64,000 nucleotides of DNA from Lysobacteraceae bacterium 2PB (GTDB lineage Bacteria > Pseudomonadota > Gammaproteobacteria > Xanthomonadales > Xanthomonadaceae): NCBI GenBank assembly GCA_005502915.1, contig SCMT01000009.1:1-64000 (forward strand). Reading direction: 5' to 3'. A model generated the notes under the pieces. The model did no database searches, was not told the DNA's origin, and saw only the letters and a list, made by a program, of their open reading frames with translations. Position 1 is the first letter of the stretch. Every line of letters begins with the position of its first letter. The position numbers and the translations under genes were made by a program. Shown piece by piece: positions 1 through 8,641 of the stretch.

Positions 1-1
1 G

Positions 2-319
2 CCGCCGGCCCCGCCGGCCCCGCCGTCGCCCCCGGCGCCGACCGCTCCGGCCCGCAACGACAACGACCTGCGCGCCTCGCTCTGCGTCCGGCCTTCGATG
101 GCCCCGCTGCAGCAGGCCGTCTCGCGCGCCGGCGCCGCCGCTGACCTGACCCTGACGATCGTCTACCAGGCCGACGGCACCATCACCGACGTCTCCGTCT
201 CCAAGAGCAGCCGCAACCGCGATCTCGATCGCGCAGCGGTGACCTGGGCACGACGCGCCAAGCTGTGTCCGGGCGCCGCCGGTTCGGGCCGCCTGCCGTT
301 CTCGTTCGACCTCGACTGA
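2..319 (+). CDS. tonB: TonB C-terminal part (5' end outside window)
   Basis: This is the 3' part of a gene whose start lies before the window. The visible part opens with a Pro/Ala-rich linker (PPAPPAPPSPPAPTAP) and ends with a compact TonB-type C-terminal domain: a beta-strand segment (LTLTIVYQADGTITDVSVSKSS), a helix (RDLDRAAVTWARRAKLCP) and a final strand (GRLPFSFDLD). TonB couples the proton-motive force harvested by ExbB/ExbD to TonB-dependent outer-membrane receptors. exbB and two exbD genes follow at once on the same strand, which supports the call. Only the periplasmic end is visible, so the N-terminal membrane anchor cannot be checked; another TonB-box-family protein is the only realistic alternative. 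Confidence 0.8.
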   Translation, partial: PPAPPAPPSPPAPTAPARNDNDLRASLCVRPSMAPLQQAVSRAGAAADLTLTIVYQADGTITDVSVSKSSRNRDLDRAAVTWARRAKLCPGAAGSGRLPFSFDLD

Positions 320-443
320 TCGGAATCCCCATCCGGGAATCCGATCCGGTCAGGGTATCGCCAGACCAGATCCGCTCCACACAGATTCGCTCCAGACAGA
401 TCCAACCCCGTTCCTTTCCACTACACAAGAAAAGGTAAGCGTC

Positions 444-1226
444 ATGCTGCAGGAAATCCTCACCATCGCATCCGCCGGCGCCGCCGGGGGCGGTAATGCT
501 GCCTCCGCGCTGAAGCAGATGGGCGTCGACCATCTGATCACCGAATTCACGACGAAGCCCGGCGAGTATCCGGTGCAGATCGCCGTGGCCCTGACCCTCA
601 TCATCCAGTCGGCCATGTCCTGGTACTGGATCGTGGTCAACTTCATCAAGAACAGCGCCCTGCGTCGCCGCGGCGACTCGGTCACCAGCACGTTCTGGGA
701 AACCCCGAATGCGCAGGACGCCATCCGCTTCATGGAAGAGCAGCCCAAGAGCGAGCCCTTCTCGAAGATCGCCCTCGACGCCGCCCAGGCCGCCGCGCAC
801 CACCAGCGCCACGAAGGCTCGCGTCTGGTCGAGTCGCTGAACCGCTCGGAATTCGTCGACCGCGCCCTGCGCCAGGCCGTCACCCGCGAATCGATGAACC
901 TCGAGAGCGGCATGACCGTGCTCGCCACCGTCGGTTCGACCGCGCCGTTCATTGGTCTGCTCGGCACCGTGTGGGGCATCTACGGCGCGCTGATCAAGAT
1001 CGGTGCGACCGGCCAGGCCTCCATCGACGCCGTTGCCGGCCCGGTGGGTGAAGCGCTGATCATGACCGCCGTCGGTCTGTTCGTCGCCATCCCGGCGGTG
1101 CTCGCGTACAACTTCTTCATGCGCGCCAACCGCATCACCAACAGCCAGTTCGACACGTTCGCGCACGACCTGCACGACTTCTTCGCCACCGGCTCGCGCG
1201 TCGGCGAAGCGGCCAACAAGCGCTGA
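444..1226 (+). CDS. exbB: ExbB, TonB-system proton channel subunit
   Basis: A 260-residue MotA/TolQ/ExbB-family inner-membrane protein. Three membrane segments sit near residues 49-68, 156-180 (with the family signature around GSTAPFIGLLGTVWGIYGAL) and 203-224, and a large cytoplasmic loop lies between the first two. ExbB pentamers surround an ExbD dimer and conduct protons to energise TonB. The gene lies between tonB and two exbD genes, which favours ExbB over TolQ. The ATG is preceded by an AAGAAAAGGTAAGC-type ribosome binding site. An operon with tonB is likely. Confidence 0.95.
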   Translation: MLQEILTIASAGAAGGGNAASALKQMGVDHLITEFTTKPGEYPVQIAVALTLIIQSAMSWYWIVVNFIKNSALRRRGDSVTSTFWETPNAQDAIRFMEEQPKSEPFSKIALDAAQAAAHHQRHEGSRLVESLNRSEFVDRALRQAVTRESMNLESGMTVLATVGSTAPFIGLLGTVWGIYGALIKIGATGQASIDAVAGPVGEALIMTAVGLFVAIPAVLAYNFFMRANRITNSQFDTFAHDLHDFFATGSRVGEAANKR

Positions 1227-1268
1227 TCCGCACGTAGCGACGATCGAACCACCTGACGGAGCACAGTC

Positions 1269-1694
1269 ATGGCCTTCAGTACCGGCAACGACAGCGGCAC
1301 GCCGATGTCCGAAATCAACGTCACGCCCCTCGTGGACGTGATGTTGGTGCTGCTCATCATCTTCATGATCACGGCACCGCTGATGTCGCACAAGACGAAG
1401 GTCGAGCTGCCACAGGCGAACTACGAGACGCGCGATACGGAAAAGACGCCACCGACGCCGCCGATCACCATCGCCGTCACCGAGGAAGGTCGTTACTTCT
1501 TCAATGACGAGCCGGTGACCCGCGAGCTGCTGGAAAGCCGACTGTCCGTGGAAGCGCAGAAAGTGCCGCAGCCCTCGGTCAACATCCGTGGCGACAAGAC
1601 CGTTCGTTATCGCTTCATCAACGACGTGGTCAACATCGCCCAGGCCCAGGGCATGCGTCAGGTCGGCTTCGTCGCCACCCGCGAACGCAACTGA
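1269..1694 (+). CDS. exbD: ExbD, first copy
   Basis: A 141-residue ExbD/TolR-family protein with a short cytoplasmic N-terminus, one membrane helix and a periplasmic domain. The motif [18 protein letters not shown] contains the membrane aspartate (D23) that corresponds to the essential proton-carrying Asp of E. coli ExbD. It starts 42 bp after exbB and ends 15 bp before the next exbD, so the genes are co-transcribed. It acts as the ExbB partner in energising TonB. Confidence 0.95.
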   Translation: MAFSTGNDSGTPMSEINVTPLVDVMLVLLIIFMITAPLMSHKTKVELPQANYETRDTEKTPPTPPITIAVTEEGRYFFNDEPVTRELLESRLSVEAQKVPQPSVNIRGDKTVRYRFINDVVNIAQAQGMRQVGFVATRERN

Positions 1695-1709
1695 TTCGGA
1701 GACAGACGC

Positions 1710-2126
1710 ATGGCATTCGCATCCAACTCCGGTGGCGGCCCGATGGCCGACATCAACGTCACGCCCCTTGTGGACGTGATGCTGGTGCTGCTGATCATCT
1801 TCATGGTGACCGCGCCGATCCTGTCCTATCCGATCGACATCGACCTGCCCCAGCGCACGAGCAATCCTCCGGAGAACCCGAAGGAACCGCCGCCGCCGGT
1901 CAAGCTGCGCATCGACCAGGCCGGCACGGTCTACTGGAACGACAGCCCGACCCCGGTGTCCGCATTGCTCAACATGATGCAGGCCGAAGTCGAGCGCGAT
2001 CCGACCAACCAGCCGACCCTCGAGATCGATGTCAACGAGGAAGCGCAGTACGAAACGCTTGCGAAGGTCCTGGCCCAGGCCAAGGACGCGCAGATGAAGA
2101 AGATCGGTTTCGTCAAGAAACCCTGA
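1710..2126 (+). CDS. exbD: ExbD, second copy
   Basis: A 138-residue ExbD-family protein with the same plan as its neighbour: motif [18 protein letters not shown] with membrane Asp D22, then a Pro-rich linker and periplasmic domain. A second exbD directly behind exbB-exbD1 is the arrangement known from Xanthomonas campestris, where exbD2 is needed for a subset of TonB-dependent functions. The cluster closes with an intrinsic terminator about 80 bp after the stop. Divergence from copy one outside the membrane motif suggests distinct roles rather than a very recent duplication. Confidence 0.93.
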   Translation: MAFASNSGGGPMADINVTPLVDVMLVLLIIFMVTAPILSYPIDIDLPQRTSNPPENPKEPPPPVKLRIDQAGTVYWNDSPTPVSALLNMMQAEVERDPTNQPTLEIDVNEEAQYETLAKVLAQAKDAQMKKIGFVKKP

Positions 2127-2203
2127 TCCTGAAACAATCGCAAGAAAAGGCCGGCGCCGGACCTGCAGCCTGCCGCCCGCCCAGAACGACTTGAACCAAT
2201 TCG

Positions 2204-2230
2204 ACGCCGCCCTCCGGGGCGGCGTTTTTT
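2204..2230 (+). terminator. Intrinsic terminator after exbD2
   Basis: A perfect 9-bp stem (ACGCCGCCC / GGGCGGCGT) with a TCCG loop is followed by a run of T. It separates the tonB-exbB-exbD-exbD unit from the third exbD. Confidence 0.9.
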
Positions 2231-2327
2231 ATGCGCGATCGCCCGGATTTTCGGGTGCAAACGCTTGTCGACCCCGTTCCGCCGGGCGTAACGTTGGAAG
2301 CGTCACCCCAAGCAGAGGAGCGGCGCC

Positions 2328-2735
2328 ATGGCTTTCGCACAATCCCAGACGCGTGACCGGACCTTGGCCGAAATCAACATCACCCCGCTGATCGACGTGA
2401 TGCTGGTGTTGCTGGTGATCTTCATGATCGCGGCGCCGGTGTTGACCAGGGACATCCCGCTGACGTTGCCTCAAACAGATCCGAACCCCAAGCCTGTCGT
2501 CGTTCCACCGCCCCCGATCGAGCTGCGCATCGATGCCGTCGGCGAGGTGACGGTAGCGGGTGCGCCGGTGGCCCTCTCCGAACTGACTTCGGTGCTGCGC
2601 ACGGAACGCGAGCGGCTCGCGGGGCAGAAGGTGATCCTGAGCGTGGAAGCGAGCTACGACGTCGACTACGAGGTGGTGGCCAAGGTGCTCGCCACCGCAC
2701 AGAACGCGGGGATGTCGAATATCCGCATGCGTTGA
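2328..2735 (+). CDS. exbD: ExbD, third copy
   Basis: A 135-residue ExbD/TolR-family protein. The motif EINITPLIDVMLVLLVIF carries the membrane Asp (D23), followed by a Pro-rich spacer and a short periplasmic domain. Unlike the first two copies it sits behind a terminator and has its own AGAGGAG ribosome binding site, so it is probably expressed separately. No exbB accompanies it; it could share the ExbB upstream or serve a TonB paralogue elsewhere. TolR is less likely because tolQ, tolA and tolB are absent nearby. Confidence 0.92.
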   Translation: MAFAQSQTRDRTLAEINITPLIDVMLVLLVIFMIAAPVLTRDIPLTLPQTDPNPKPVVVPPPPIELRIDAVGEVTVAGAPVALSELTSVLRTERERLAGQKVILSVEASYDVDYEVVAKVLATAQNAGMSNIRMR

Positions 2736-2769
2736 AGCGATGCGAGCAGACACACTGCACCAGAAACAG

Positions 2770-2800
2770 CACGGGCGGCCCAGAGCCGCCCGTGTTCGTT
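2770..2800 (+). terminator. Intrinsic terminator between convergent exbD3 and pdxJ
   Basis: A 10-bp stem (CACGGGCGGC / GCCGCCCGTG) with a short CCAGA loop is followed by TTCGTT. It lies between two convergent genes and may serve both strands. Confidence 0.75.
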
Positions 2801-2821
2801 CGTGTACTGGTATTCGTCTGC

Positions 2822-3571
2822 TCAGCGACGGTCGAGGATCGCGAGATAACGTTTCACGGTGAACGCGAGGCCGTCGTACAACGCTTCGCCGATGAGCGCG
2901 TGACCGATCGACACTTCGAGCACATCGGGCACGCCGGCGATGAAGGTGCCGAGGTTGGCCTGGCTGAGATCGTGGCCGGCATTGACGCCCATGCCGCGCG
3001 ACTGGGCGGCGCGGGCGGTATCGGCAAAGGCCGGCAGCTGCTGTAGCGGATGCCCTGCCGCGAACGCTTCGGCATAGGGCCCGGTGTAGAGCTCGATGCG
3101 ATCGGCGCCGCTGGCCGCTGCTGCGTCCATATCGGCACCGGCATCGGCGAACACGCTGACGCGGCAACCGATGGCCTTGAGGGCGCTGACGTGTTCGCGA
3201 AGCCCGACGAGGTCGCGGGCGAAATCGAAGCCGTGATCCGAGGTGAGCTGGCCGTCGCCGTCGGGCACCAGGGTGGCCTGCGCAGGCCGCGTCTCGGCAC
3301 AGAGTGCGTGGAAACCGGGATATCCCTCGCGTGGCGGCGCGAACGGGTTGCCTTCGATGTTGAACTCGACGCCGTAGGCGCGGGTCAGCTCGGCCAGCGC
3401 ATACACGTCATCGGCGCGGATGTGGCGTGCGTCGGGACGCGGATGCACGGTGATGCCATGCGCGCCGGCATCGAGGCAGGCGCGTGCTGCGGTGACCACG
3501 TCCGGATCGCGACCGCCCCGGGAATTGCGCAGTACCGCGATCTTGTTGACGTTGACGCTGAGGACAGTCAA
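2822..3571 (-). CDS. pdxJ: Pyridoxine 5'-phosphate synthase PdxJ
   Basis: A 249-residue TIM-barrel enzyme that condenses 1-deoxy-xylulose 5-phosphate with 3-amino-1-hydroxyacetone phosphate to give pyridoxine 5'-phosphate (vitamin B6 synthesis, cytoplasm). The N-terminal [16 protein letters not shown], the [14 protein letters not shown] segment and the C-terminal [13 protein letters not shown] phosphate-binding region fit PdxJ along its whole length. It starts 12 bp after the small membrane-protein gene upstream on the same strand, so the two probably form an operon. Association of pdxJ with the ton cluster is also known in xanthomonads. Confidence 0.96.
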   Translation of the reverse strand: MTVLSVNVNKIAVLRNSRGGRDPDVVTAARACLDAGAHGITVHPRPDARHIRADDVYALAELTRAYGVEFNIEGNPFAPPREGYPGFHALCAETRPAQATLVPDGDGQLTSDHGFDFARDLVGLREHVSALKAIGCRVSVFADAGADMDAAAASGADRIELYTGPYAEAFAAGHPLQQLPAFADTARAAQSRGMGVNAGHDLSQANLGTFIAGVPDVLEVSIGHALIGEALYDGLAFTVKRYLAILDRR

Positions 3572-3583
3572 ACCGGTGCTGCC

Positions 3584-3874
3584 TCAGGCCTGGGGCGGTT
3601 CGGGCTGGGCGACCGCAGGGGCGGCAGGCGCCTCGGCGGCGGCGCCATTGCGACGGGCCTCCGCCTGCTCGCGCATGCGGCGCAGCTCCAGCGGATCGAT
3701 CAGCAGGGTCTCGCTGCGCGAGGCACTGCCGACGCGGTCGGCGATGAGGATCATGACCGCGAACACGGTCAGGCCGAGCGAGACCAGCATGCAGATCACC
3801 ATGATCGCCATGGAGGTCGAGGTCAGGGCCACCGCGAGCAGGGCGGCGGCGATCGCGAAGAAAAGCCAGGGCAT
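3584..3874 (-). CDS. Small hydrophobic membrane protein, unknown function
   Basis: 96 residues. Two membrane segments (about residues 2-20 and 22-45) with almost no loop between them are followed by a charged segment (DPLELRRMREQAEARR) and a Pro/Ala-rich tail. I do not recognise a family. It lies immediately upstream of pdxJ on the same strand and probably shares its transcript. The hydrophobic hairpin followed by a soluble helix suggests a small inner-membrane protein with a cytoplasmic tail. Confidence 0.75.
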   Translation of the reverse strand: MPWLFFAIAAALLAVALTSTSMAIMVICMLVSLGLTVFAVMILIADRVGSASRSETLLIDPLELRRMREQAEARRNGAAAEAPAAPAVAQPEPPQA

Positions 3875-4011
3875 GAGGCGCGTCCTTCCCGGGGGACAGA
3901 AGAGGGGCGGGCGCCAGTCTACTCCGGCGGGCGCCCGTCACGACAGGCCGCCGGCCGGGGGGCACCTGCCGTCCGTCGCCACCAGCAAAGGGGCGGACGG
4001 TGCACGGCCGC

Positions 4012-5493
4012 CTACAGCAGGGGCGACATCAGCCGCGCGAGCGCTTCGGGCAGGCGGCTGCGGAACAGCGGTCGCCTGCGGTCCAGGCGTACGCGCGGGG
4101 CGGAGGCGAATTCGCCCTCGACGTGCCGGGCGAGTTGCACGGCCAGATCGGTGTCCTGGAACAGGATCGACACCTCGAAGTTGAGGCGGAAGCTGCGGTG
4201 ATCGAAATTGGCGCTGCCCACGAGGCAGGTGGTCTCGTCGACTAGCAGCGCCTTGGTGTGCAGCATGCGCGGCCCGTATTCGTAGATCTTCACGCCGGCA
4301 GCGATCAGGTCGTCGTAGTACGAGCGTGCGGCGAGCGTGACCAGCTTCGAATCGCTCAAGCGCGGCACCAGCAGGCGCACGTCCAACCCGCCCAGCGCGG
4401 CGGAGGTCAGCGCCATCATCGCGGCCTCGCCGGGCACGAAGTAGGGCGTGACCAGCCAGACCCGGCTGCGTGCGGCGTGGATCAGCGCGACATGCATGCG
4501 ATGGATCGCTTCCCACGATGAGTCCGGCCCGGAGGTCAGCACCTGTGCGGAGATCCTGCCTGGTGTCGTGCCCGGCACGGGCGGCGCTGCGTCCCGGGCG
4601 AGTTGCGAGAGGAAATCGCGGTCGCCGGTGGCGTAGATCCAGTCCTCGACGAACACCCGCTGCAGCGCGCGGACCACGTCGCCTTCGATGCGCAGGTGCA
4701 GGTCGCGGTAGGCGTCCCTGCGCAGGCGTTCGTTCTGTTCGTCTGTGATGTTGATGCCGCCGGTGAATGCGACGCGTCCGTCGATGACCACGATCTTGCG
4801 ATGGGTGCGAAGGTTCAGCCAGGGACGCGACCAGAACCGCCAGAAACGCGTGGGATGGAACCAGGCCAGTTCGCCGCCCGCCGCGACCAGGGGCGCGAAG
4901 AACGCGACCTTGCATTTGCCGGCGCCGATCGCGTCCAGCAGCAGTCGCACCTTCACGCCGCGCTTTGCGCATTCGACCAGCGCATCGCGCAATGCGGTGC
5001 CGCTGCGGTCGGGCATGAAGATGTAGTACTCCAGGTGGACGTGCGCGCGTGCCTGGGCGAGATCGGCGATGAGTGCGTCGTACTTCGATGCGCCATCGAC
5101 GAGCAGGCGCACGTCGGAGGCGCGCATCGGCGCGAGCCCGGTCGAGGCTTCCGCCAGCCGCGCCAGTTCCAGCGCATCCGGCGCTTCGCCGGGCGCGAAG
5201 GCGGGTGAAGCGAGGGCGTCGCCGGCGATGCGGCTGTGCGCGCGGCGCAGTCGCTGTCGCTGGATCTTCTGCGGCCCGAACAGGTGGTAGATCAGGATGC
5301 CGACGTAAGGCAGCAGGGCCAGGCCGAGGATCCAGCTGAGCGTGGCCACCGGTTCGCGCTTCTGCAGCACGATCCAGCCGCCGAGCAGCAGCAGGTGCAG
5401 CAGCCAGCCGCCGATCAGGACCGGTTCGATGTAGGGCCCGACGACGGGAATCGCATGCAGCCAGTCCCAGAACCAATCGAGCATGCCGAACAT
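4012..5493 (-). CDS. cls: Cardiolipin synthase (phospholipase D family)
   Basis: 493 residues counted from the ATG at 5493, chosen because GGAGG lies 8 nt upstream and because a longer frame would run into the divergent gene at 5546. Two N-terminal membrane helices (about residues 18-65) are followed by two PLD domains, each with an HKD motif: THRKIVVIDGRVAFTGG in the first and MLHTKALLVDETTCLVGSANFDHRS in the second. The enzyme joins two phosphatidylglycerols (or PG with another head-group donor) into cardiolipin at the inner membrane. Length and domain order match ClsA-type synthases. Confidence 0.93.
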   Translation of the reverse strand: MFGMLDWFWDWLHAIPVVGPYIEPVLIGGWLLHLLLLGGWIVLQKREPVATLSWILGLALLPYVGILIYHLFGPQKIQRQRLRRAHSRIAGDALASPAFAPGEAPDALELARLAEASTGLAPMRASDVRLLVDGASKYDALIADLAQARAHVHLEYYIFMPDRSGTALRDALVECAKRGVKVRLLLDAIGAGKCKVAFFAPLVAAGGELAWFHPTRFWRFWSRPWLNLRTHRKIVVIDGRVAFTGGINITDEQNERLRRDAYRDLHLRIEGDVVRALQRVFVEDWIYATGDRDFLSQLARDAAPPVPGTTPGRISAQVLTSGPDSSWEAIHRMHVALIHAARSRVWLVTPYFVPGEAAMMALTSAALGGLDVRLLVPRLSDSKLVTLAARSYYDDLIAAGVKIYEYGPRMLHTKALLVDETTCLVGSANFDHRSFRLNFEVSILFQDTDLAVQLARHVEGEFASAPRVRLDRRRPLFRSRLPEALARLMSPLL

Positions 5494-5545
5494 CGTCAGG
5501 ACCTCCGTCGCAGCCGCTGCGACCCGAAGGGCGTAGCCTACCCGG

Positions 5546-6685
5546 ATGGCGATGGGCGGCAAAACAGATGCGGCAACGCACGACCTGCTGCGCGACGGTC
5601 CGATCAAGGGGCGCGGTGCGGCCTCGTTCGTGCGCGGGCGCTTCGAGAAGACGGTGACCGAGGCCGAGGACGACGGCTGGGGTTCGGTCTACGCGGGCGA
5701 CGAGGCCGGCAGCGACTGGCGTCCGCCGCCGATCCGCACCCAGGTCACCGAGGAGCGCGCGCGCAGCATCATCAGCCGCAACCAGTCGCCCGACATCCCG
5801 TTCAGCCAGTCGGTGAATCCCTATCGCGGCTGCGAGCACGGCTGCGTGTACTGCTTCGCACGGCCGTCGCATGCCTATCTCGATCTGTCACCGGGCCTGG
5901 ATTTCGAGACCAGGCTGTACGCCAAGACCAACGCCGCGGACCTGCTGCGCGCGGAACTGGGCAAGCGCGGTTATCGCTGTTCCTCGATTTCGCTGGGCAT
6001 CAACACCGACGCCTACCAGCCGATCGAAAAGCGCCATCGCATCACCCGGCAGGTGCTCGAAGTGCTGGCCGAGTGCCGGCATCCGGTCGGCCTGATCACC
6101 AAGAGCGGCCTGATCCGCCGCGACCTGGACCTGCTGGCGCCGATGGCACAACAGGGCCTGGTACATGTGTACGTGTCGATCACCTCGCTCGACAACCGCC
6201 TGTCCGCGATCCTCGAACCCCGCGCCGCCGCGCCGCACACGCGGCTGAAGACATTGCAGGCGCTGCACGACGCGGGCGTGCCGGTCGGCGTGATGGTGGC
6301 GCCGGTCATCCCGATGATCAGCGACCGCGAGCTGGAACACATCCTCGAAGCCGCGTACGCGCACGGCGCGCGGGCCGCCGGCTACGTGCTGCTGCGCCTG
6401 CCGCATGAATTGAAAGAGGTATGGCGCGAGTGGCTGTCCCTGCATTACCCCGATCGTGCCGCGCACGTGATGAGCCTGGTGCAGCAGATGCGCGGCGGCA
6501 AGGACTACGACAGCCGCTTCGGCACGCGCATGCGCGGCGAAGGCCCGTTCGCGGACCTGATCGCGATGCGCTTCGCCAAGGCGTACAAGCGCATCGGGTT
6601 CGGTCGCTTGCCGCCGCTGGACACCTCGCGCTTCGTGCCGCCGGAACCGCCCAGGGCCCCCTCGCCGCAGGGCGAGCTGTTCTGA
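5546..6685 (+). CDS. PA0069-type radical SAM protein
   Basis: 379 residues. The [4Fe-4S]-binding triad is CEHGCVYC (C96, C100, C103), preceded by NPYRG, which is the signature of the radical SAM group related to spore photoproduct lyase (COG1533; PA0069-like family). The middle follows a TIM-barrel pattern and the C-terminus has RMRGEGPFADLIAMRF, typical of this family. The reaction is not established; members are often discussed as DNA-repair-like. It is divergent from cls, so its promoter should lie in the 52-bp gap. Confidence 0.88.
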   Translation: MAMGGKTDAATHDLLRDGPIKGRGAASFVRGRFEKTVTEAEDDGWGSVYAGDEAGSDWRPPPIRTQVTEERARSIISRNQSPDIPFSQSVNPYRGCEHGCVYCFARPSHAYLDLSPGLDFETRLYAKTNAADLLRAELGKRGYRCSSISLGINTDAYQPIEKRHRITRQVLEVLAECRHPVGLITKSGLIRRDLDLLAPMAQQGLVHVYVSITSLDNRLSAILEPRAAAPHTRLKTLQALHDAGVPVGVMVAPVIPMISDRELEHILEAAYAHGARAAGYVLLRLPHELKEVWREWLSLHYPDRAAHVMSLVQQMRGGKDYDSRFGTRMRGEGPFADLIAMRFAKAYKRIGFGRLPPLDTSRFVPPEPPRAPSPQGELF

Positions 6686-6701
6686 GCAGTGCCCGTCGTG
6701 C

Positions 6702-7706
6702 TCAGCGCGGCTCCGCATGCGCGCGGAAGCGCGTCGGCGTGGCGCCGGTGCGCCTGCGCATGAGCCGGCGCAGCGCGGTCGCATCCTCGTAGCCGACCGC
6801 CGCCGCCACCTGGTCGATCGACATCCGCGTGGTTTCGATCAGCCGCCGCGCCCGCGCCAGGCGCACGGCCTGGATCAGCGCCGACGGCCCCTGTCCGGTG
6901 GCGTCGCGCACCCGGCGCGACAGGGTGCGCGGCGACATCGCGAAGGCGTCGGCCAATGCGGATACGGCCGGCGGTCGTGGCAGCGTTTCCTCGATCCGCT
7001 GCACCAGCCGGCGGACCAGCGCATCGCCATTGGCGAGCAGCGCCGGCAGGGTGTAGGCCGACTGCGCGGTGCGCGCATCGAGCAGCAGCACGCGGGCGAC
7101 CGCGTCAGCCAGCGCGGCGCCATGACCGCGCAGCAGGTGCAGCATCAGGTCGACCTGTGCCATCGCCGCACCGGCAGTGACCAGCGTGCCGTCCACGCAG
7201 ACGATCCGGTCGGCCTCGACCCGGCAGTCCGGCGCGGTGCGACGCAGGTGCTGGGCCAGCCACCAGGTCGTGGTGACGCAGCGGCCGGCCAGCGCGCCGG
7301 TGTCGCGCAGCAGGAAGACGCTGCTGCAGGTCGCCGCGACCGGCTGTCCATCGGCGAGGCGACGGGCCAGGTCATCGGCGACGCGCCGGGCATCGGCCTG
7401 GGCCAGACGGTGTTCGAGGGCCTCCGGCGACTCGCTGGCCAGACCCGGCACCACGCGAATGCCGGCTTCGTCCACCCGGGACAGTGGCTCGGTGGGGCAG
7501 CGCAGGCTTCCGGCGAGTTCGACGTCGCCGCCTTCGGGCGACAGCACGCGCCAGCGCGGCGCGGGCAGGGTCAGGCCGGGCGCCAGCGTCGCCGCCGCGC
7601 GCAGGATGTCGAGGCTGACCGCCACCCCGGCCGCATGCGCGCCGGGCAGGACGATGAGCTGGAGCTCGGGAAGTGCGCCGGGCATGGCCGAAACCGCCTT
7701 GAACAT
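6702..7706 (-). CDS. GlxA-type transcriptional regulator (DJ-1/PfpI plus AraC HTH)
   Basis: About 334 residues from the ATG at 7706; an in-frame ATG at 7685 is also possible because neither has a strong ribosome binding site. The N-terminal half is a class I amidotransferase-like (DJ-1/PfpI) domain beginning LQLIVLPGAHAAGVAVSLDIL, with ATCSSVFLL at the nucleophile-elbow position. The C-terminal 100 residues form a double AraC-type helix-turn-helix (ALADAFAMSPRTLSRRVRDATG and IDQVAAAVGYEDATALRRLMRRRTG). It is divergent from the hydrolase gene at 7778 and may control it. Confidence 0.9.
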   Translation of the reverse strand: MFKAVSAMPGALPELQLIVLPGAHAAGVAVSLDILRAAATLAPGLTLPAPRWRVLSPEGGDVELAGSLRCPTEPLSRVDEAGIRVVPGLASESPEALEHRLAQADARRVADDLARRLADGQPVAATCSSVFLLRDTGALAGRCVTTTWWLAQHLRRTAPDCRVEADRIVCVDGTLVTAGAAMAQVDLMLHLLRGHGAALADAVARVLLLDARTAQSAYTLPALLANGDALVRRLVQRIEETLPRPPAVSALADAFAMSPRTLSRRVRDATGQGPSALIQAVRLARARRLIETTRMSIDQVAAAVGYEDATALRRLMRRRTGATPTRFRAHAEPR

Positions 7707-7777
7707 GTCGAATCGGACGCTGGGAGTGTAGCGGCGGCCCGGGTGCAATGTCCGCACCCGTCCGACGAGCCGTCGCC

Positions 7778-8599
7778 ATGACCGTCCTGCCTGCCTTCGA
7801 CCCGCTCGACGACTTCGATCCCCGCGACCTCGTCCTGGAGGGCATCGGCAAGCGCGTCCATGTCGCCGGCAGCGGCCCGGCGGTGACCGTGATGACCGAG
7901 ATGCCCGGGATCAGCCCGCACGTGGCGCGCTTCGCCCGCTGGGTGCGCGACGCCGGCTTCACGGTGTGGATGCCCTCGCTGTTCGGCCGGGACGGCGCGG
8001 TGCCGGATGCCGGGGAAGGCACGGCGATCTTCAAGCGTGCCTGCGTCAGCGCCGAATTCCGCGCCTTCGCCGGCCAGGGCGCCAGCCCGGTCACGCAGTG
8101 GCTGCGGGCGCTGGCCCGCCACGCCCACGGCGAATGCGGCGGCCCGGGCGTGGGCGCGATCGGCATGTGCTTCACCGGCAATTTCGCGCTGAGCATGATG
8201 CTGGAACCGGCGATGCTCGCCCCGGTGCTGTCGCAGCCGACCCTGCCGCTGGACGACCCCGCCGCGCTGGAAAGTCCGCCCGAAGAACTGGCGGCCGTGC
8301 GCGACCGACTCGAACGCGAAGACCTCACCGTGCTCGCCTACCGTTTCGCCGGCGACCGCTTCTGCCGCGCCGAACGCTTCGACGCCTACCGCCGCGCCCT
8401 CGGCGATCGCTTCCTCGAACGCGTGCTGCCCGATGAGTCCGCCAACCGCGCGGACCTGCCACCGTTCTTCCGCGACGTGGTCGGCGGCCCGCACAGCGTG
8501 GTCACCGTGCACCTGATCGACGAGGCGGGGCAGCCGACGGCGCAGGCGCGGGATGAGATTCTGGAGTTCTTCCGGACGCGGTTGCGGGCGCGTTGCTGA
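7778..8599 (+). CDS. Dienelactone hydrolase family protein
   Basis: 273 residues from the ATG at 7778 (an upstream ATG at 7748 is in frame; the later one puts MTVLPAFDPLDDF at the start, which fits the family better). The alpha/beta-hydrolase fold has a cysteine nucleophile elbow GMCFTG and TEMPGISP near the N-terminus, as in dienelactone hydrolase-like proteins. Substrate is unknown. It is divergent from a GlxA-type regulator, a common pairing for small catabolic hydrolases. Confidence 0.82.
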   Translation: MTVLPAFDPLDDFDPRDLVLEGIGKRVHVAGSGPAVTVMTEMPGISPHVARFARWVRDAGFTVWMPSLFGRDGAVPDAGEGTAIFKRACVSAEFRAFAGQGASPVTQWLRALARHAHGECGGPGVGAIGMCFTGNFALSMMLEPAMLAPVLSQPTLPLDDPAALESPPEELAAVRDRLEREDLTVLAYRFAGDRFCRAERFDAYRRALGDRFLERVLPDESANRADLPPFFRDVVGGPHSVVTVHLIDEAGQPTAQARDEILEFFRTRLRARC

Positions 8600-8641
8600 T
8601 GCGATGGGAAGCCGCCCAGATACACCGACTGATCTGCCGCC

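Noticed and set aside
5494-5607. Longer N-terminus for cardiolipin synthase
   Set aside because: It lacks a ribosome binding site and overlaps the divergent radical SAM gene; the ATG at 5493 has GGAGG at good spacing.
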